64,000 bases of DNA from Coenobita brevimanus. Taxonomy: Eukaryota; Arthropoda; Malacostraca; Decapoda; Coenobitidae. Under the pieces are notes generated by a model, which did not search any database, was not told where the DNA came from, and worked only from the letters and a program-made list of their open reading frames with translations. This document shows positions 51,401-56,330 of the stretch, piece after piece (the first letter of the stretch is position 1; each line of letters opens with the position of its first letter). Location of the stretch: NCBI GenBank assembly GCA_032717465.1, contig CM064653.1, positions 39,747,555 through 39,811,554 of the forward strand. Reading direction: 5' to 3'. A program made the translations under genes and the position numbers.

Positions 51401-54400
51401 CCATATCTGCTAGCTGACCAGCTGAAACTGCCAGAACCTGGATGAGTAGAGCTGAACCTGTACATGTGCAGGCTGTGACTTTACAGTACCTTTGTTCACA
51501 AGTGAAGGTTACCAAAGCTACTGTGATACGGTACCTAAAGTACCTGAGTGTTGAGGGCTGTATACAGTAAATCCTCGTTTTTCGCAGCTTGGATGTTCCG
51601 CCAAAACCGCGTGAAACGCGAAACGTTGAAGTGTGAAGTTATGAATCAATGGGAAAAATAGAGAAGCGTTCCAGTGGGACATGTACCTACCCTATCAGAA
51701 ATTACTATAACACCAAACAGGCCCCACCCAAAATTAAATGAAGAGTATTTACCAGTGCTAAAACAGCATAACACAATAAACATGTACCTGAAAAGAATAT
51801 AAAACTGTTATCAAAAGCTGCAACACCAAAAATCCTTACCAGAAATAAAGTGAAGACTGGCTTGAGTGGCAGGTGAAGGTGTGTTAAGGGTGGATGGGCT
51901 AGTTCCCTGTGTTACTAACCAAGGAAAAACTGCCACTTTTCACCAAATTATTTAATTTCCGACATCAAAGTCAGTTAACTAAACCCCGGTCATTTTATGT
52001 GCCATCTTTGTCACTAAAAGGGAGAAATTATAACAACATTATTTTACTCACAGCTACAAGGAAGAGAAGCCGTAATATACAGTATTCAAACAGAATAAAA
52101 AATTGGTGGGCTGAGTCTACCATCTCTGTATTGGGATGGTTATTAACCCCTACACCGCGGGCATGTTTACCGATGTTTTGCGAGTGCCGCGGGGTTATTC
52201 GGGCTCCGACAGACTCTCAAAAAATATTTGCCAAAAATCAGTTATTAGTCCTAGAATATTAAAATTATATATGCTTATGGCACATACCTTCAGCTTTCTC
52301 CTGGAATGTTTGTTGAGCCTTCGTCAGTTACCGTAGGACTTGTGGAGACCTCTGAAGTTGGGTAACGAAGTCTCCACTTTACACTTCCCGACAACCCGTA
52401 ATATGATTACTGCAGCCAGATATTAACACTATAAACACTACTCTATGATTTTCAAGTAGTTTGGGATCCATACTCCAAAAAAAAAAACCCACTGTGAAAG
52501 CAATGAAAATTATGAGCACGTCTGACCGCCGCACTTGCGCTAGTTCGCTCTTGGTACTCTGTCATTTATTATTCATAAAACCCCTCACACTTTATATTTC
52601 TATTACTATATAACACTTATATATATCTACAGTCTTTATCCATAAGTATCCTTCAGTAGTATTAGTTTATTGTCACTGTAGGGATTCAATTTCTTTCAGT
52701 AAAATACGTAGCATTCACTTTCTCGTCCTGTATACTGGCATTGAGAGTGAATGTCACTTTCATCTTCACTCTCATAACTCATAGTATTCAGACATGCTAT
52801 AGTGAAACTTTCACTTTCATTACTCCTAGGGTATATACTCGTATTCTTATAATACTACTCATTTACATTTCTATTTACGTTCTCTATTTTATTTACGTTA
52901 TTTACATTTCTATTTTATTTACACTGTGTTATGCACTGTCACTTGAAGTAACTTATAAAACTATTTTCCATTGTTCACGTATATTTACATTCATTACTTT
53001 CACTTGCTGTTTACACATTATTTACAATTCCACTTGCACTGTTTTACTCAATAGAAAGATCGTAGTCACTCTTTTATCAATTGTCAGCCCTTTACCTCTT
53101 TCCACACGAGGTTTAGTAGGTGGTAAAGGTCACAGGGCCCTTTGCATAGGGGTGAAAAGAGGCCCTGAAGTCAGCAAGAGGATGAGCCGTACCTCCTCTT
53201 CGGAAGATGAGAGAGAACTGATAAAGGAGGGCCGGCCCGGGTTGAGGCCTACTTAGGGGTTATTCAGTATTACCAACGTAGCTCTTGAAACAGCTATGTA
53301 TTTCACTGAAATGATTGGCAGGAAATCTAGACAATACATTATAAATTAGGTAGTTCCAGGTAAATGTAAATATCACTTAGGCTTCTCCCTTCCCTCCTTA
53401 TATGTATATTTATTACGAAAATAGATTATATGGCATATTTCAAGGGGAAAAAAACAGCGAAAATTAGCGAACGAGTGCACGTGAGGTGTTGTCAGGTGAT
53501 AATTAGCCAATTCCAGGTGTATGGCACTCTCACTTACCTTATTTCTTTCTTGTATATATTATTTGGTATAAGAATAGGGCATAGGGCTTATTTCAATGGA
53601 TGAAATCAGTGAAAAATTCCAGGGAAGATTTACTTAGCGTAGCACGGCCGGGCAAGCGAGAGGATAGTGTAATGGAGGGGGGGTAGGGAGGGGAGTCAAG
53701 AACAGGGAGATATGGCTAAATTGTCAACAATGGATGGGAGTACAGATGAGATTAGGAGTGCTGACTAGTGTTGGACATTGGCAGTACTGATAGATGATAC
53801 AAGCCCCCACTTGGAAGCCCAGATGAATTCAAAATAACACAGAATCACAAAAGCAACGCCCCGCGGTATGATCCCTTGCTCCCAAGCATCACGAAAGTGA
53901 CGCCCCGCGGTTAAGGGGTTAATCTTTCCTTCCTTAAATATCCATAAGCTTTATTTTACATCCATTTCAGGTATTTGTCCATCAAAACAAAAATAAATAG
54001 TGTTACAAGAAACATGTAACGATTCTTTGTTAAGAAATAGTAGCACGACATGGCTGAAGATCGTATGTTATGATCACAATAACAAACTCACGTGTGTCTA
54101 CTGCCCAGCTGGACCTGCTGTGTATTCACGACACAGTTGAAGATCATATGTTACGATCATAAACAATAACAAACTCATGGGTGTCTACTGCCCCACTGGA
54201 CCTGCTGTATAAAGTTCATGGAAAACTGTTGCTAGACTGACCATCGAATTGTGAGACAACTTGGAAACTTTTTTCTTGTGTGAAAAACAAGGCGTCGAAG
54301 TAAAATGCGTCCAAATACGAGGACTTACTGTATAAAGTGATTAAAATATAATACAATGCACCAGATGGTATAACCACTCAGTATCTCTGGTGACTGATGA

Positions 54401-55427
54401 ACAGGATGGCTTCTGGAGTGGCAGGGATATGATATCTCCCTCTGTCTATGCAAGTGGGTAATAGGCTGAATGACACCGTCTGGATGATTTCCCTACTTTG
54501 CCCAAGATGTGGCTAGGGTTCTTCTACCATGTAAACACTGCTAGTGATACAGGGTGGTCTACTACAGCTTAAATGATCTGAACTACCATACTACACCTCA
54601 GCCTTGGGCCCTTCTGGGCCCGAAAGGTGTAGTATAGATTGGGTGTCATTGTATTTTTTTATTCCATCCATCCATCCATTCATCACCCAATCCTATGTTG
54701 CCCCATGAGGAGTGCAGGAGCCCGGGGCTAGGCAGGTTGGTCCTGACATTAAAGATGAGAATAAAAATTTATTCCTTTTTCATTATTTTACTTAAATGTT
54801 CTTGCCATTTAGTCAGATGAACCTTGAAAAGGAAATAATAATACAGTAAAACCTCTACAATTCGGCATCCTTCAAGTCGCAAACTTCTACAACTCAGGAA
54901 GGCTCCAAAATATTCATTTAAAAAATCAAAATTCAAAAATTCCCAAAAATGCACACGTGAGAGGAAGAGAGTTGGCAAAAATCCCCACAACTCGGTAAGG
55001 TGCCGAGTTGTACAGTAATGTTTAAGTGTTTAGTGATTAGTTCCCCAGTGTAGTAGAAGTCATAAATACATTACAGTATGGCCTTTATAGTGTTAATTGT
55101 GCTTTACATAGTGTACAGTGTCATGTACAGTACAGTAAAGATGTGCCCAAAAGTGATCTTGAGCCCCCCTAACACCTCCAAAAACTACCAAAAGTCCTCC
55201 TCCATGCCTGGAATACACCCAACAACTGCGTGGAATCATGGTAAGGCAGCTTTTACTGTTTATTGTAAAAACGTTTAATTTTTTCTATTTTTTTCCACTT
55301 TTTCCTTTTTTGTGTGTGTGTGTGTGCTGGGGAGGAACTTAAAGTTCATCCCTACAACTCAGCAAATAGGCTAACTCGGCAAGGCTTGCACATGTATTAT
55401 GCTGAATTGTAGAGGTTTTATTGTAAA

Positions 55428-55473
<46 letters not shown>

Positions 55474-56282
55474 GGTAGGTGGTGGCTACCATCATCCACT
55501 CACTTGATGTAGTGCTGCCTACTTCTTCCTTAGCCTTTATCATTCTTTTTCTGTGCCTGCCCTCCTCTCTTCCTATTTCTCCCATCTTTCCTGTCACTAC
55601 TTAATGCTTTTCTTTCCGTTACAGGTGGCTTTACATTGGATGACAAGCCAAATGGTTTCCTGTAAGCCAAGAAACCATTTACAATGGTGGGTGGTAACCA
55701 TATAACCAAACTATACGTGCTCCCTACATGTCAAGTGGGTTGGTGGAGGGTTAGTGCCCCTCCATGTAAAACAAATAACTCAGAGTCAAATGGCCACCCC
55801 ATATGGGATTATGGTGTCTGGCAATAGATAGATAATGTGGTTGGTGGTGACACTCACCATCCACTCACTCAATGTAGTGCTGCTCTTAGGTGTCTGTCCT
55901 TTCCTTCCTTCCTTCTTTCCATCCTTCCTCTTCTATTTTTCTTTCCTCCTCCTTCTGTCTATGGGCGACTCGACACTAAGTGACAAGCCAAAAGGTTTCC
56001 TGTACACCAGGAAACCATTTACTACACTGGGTGGTAACCATATAACCAAATTATGGCGCCTGGTGGTTTAGTGGGCAACTGAGGCGCTCCAATCAGATTG
56101 AGCCTGAGCAGGTTTATATCCATGGGATGGTTGGAGTTTCCTGTTCACATAATGCCACTCAGAGATGAGTGAGGCTTGTCATTCTCATCCTAAGTGTCAA
56201 GATCAACTTGCCTAGCCCCGAGCTCCTATGCTCCTCAAGGAGCAACACTGGATTAGAGTGAATGAATGAATGAATGATGACG

Positions 56283-56330
<48 letters not shown>

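Larger units (their letters stand above)
51565..54330. mobile_element. Pogo/Tigger-like element carrying a nested insert
   Basis: The left end CAGTAAATCCTCGTTTTTCG and the right end complement CAGTAAGTCCTCGTATTTGG, with TA at both flanks (51563-51564 and 54331-54332). About 990 bp remain once the inner TTAA element (52143-53922) is removed. No transposase frame was recognised. Confidence 0.75.
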
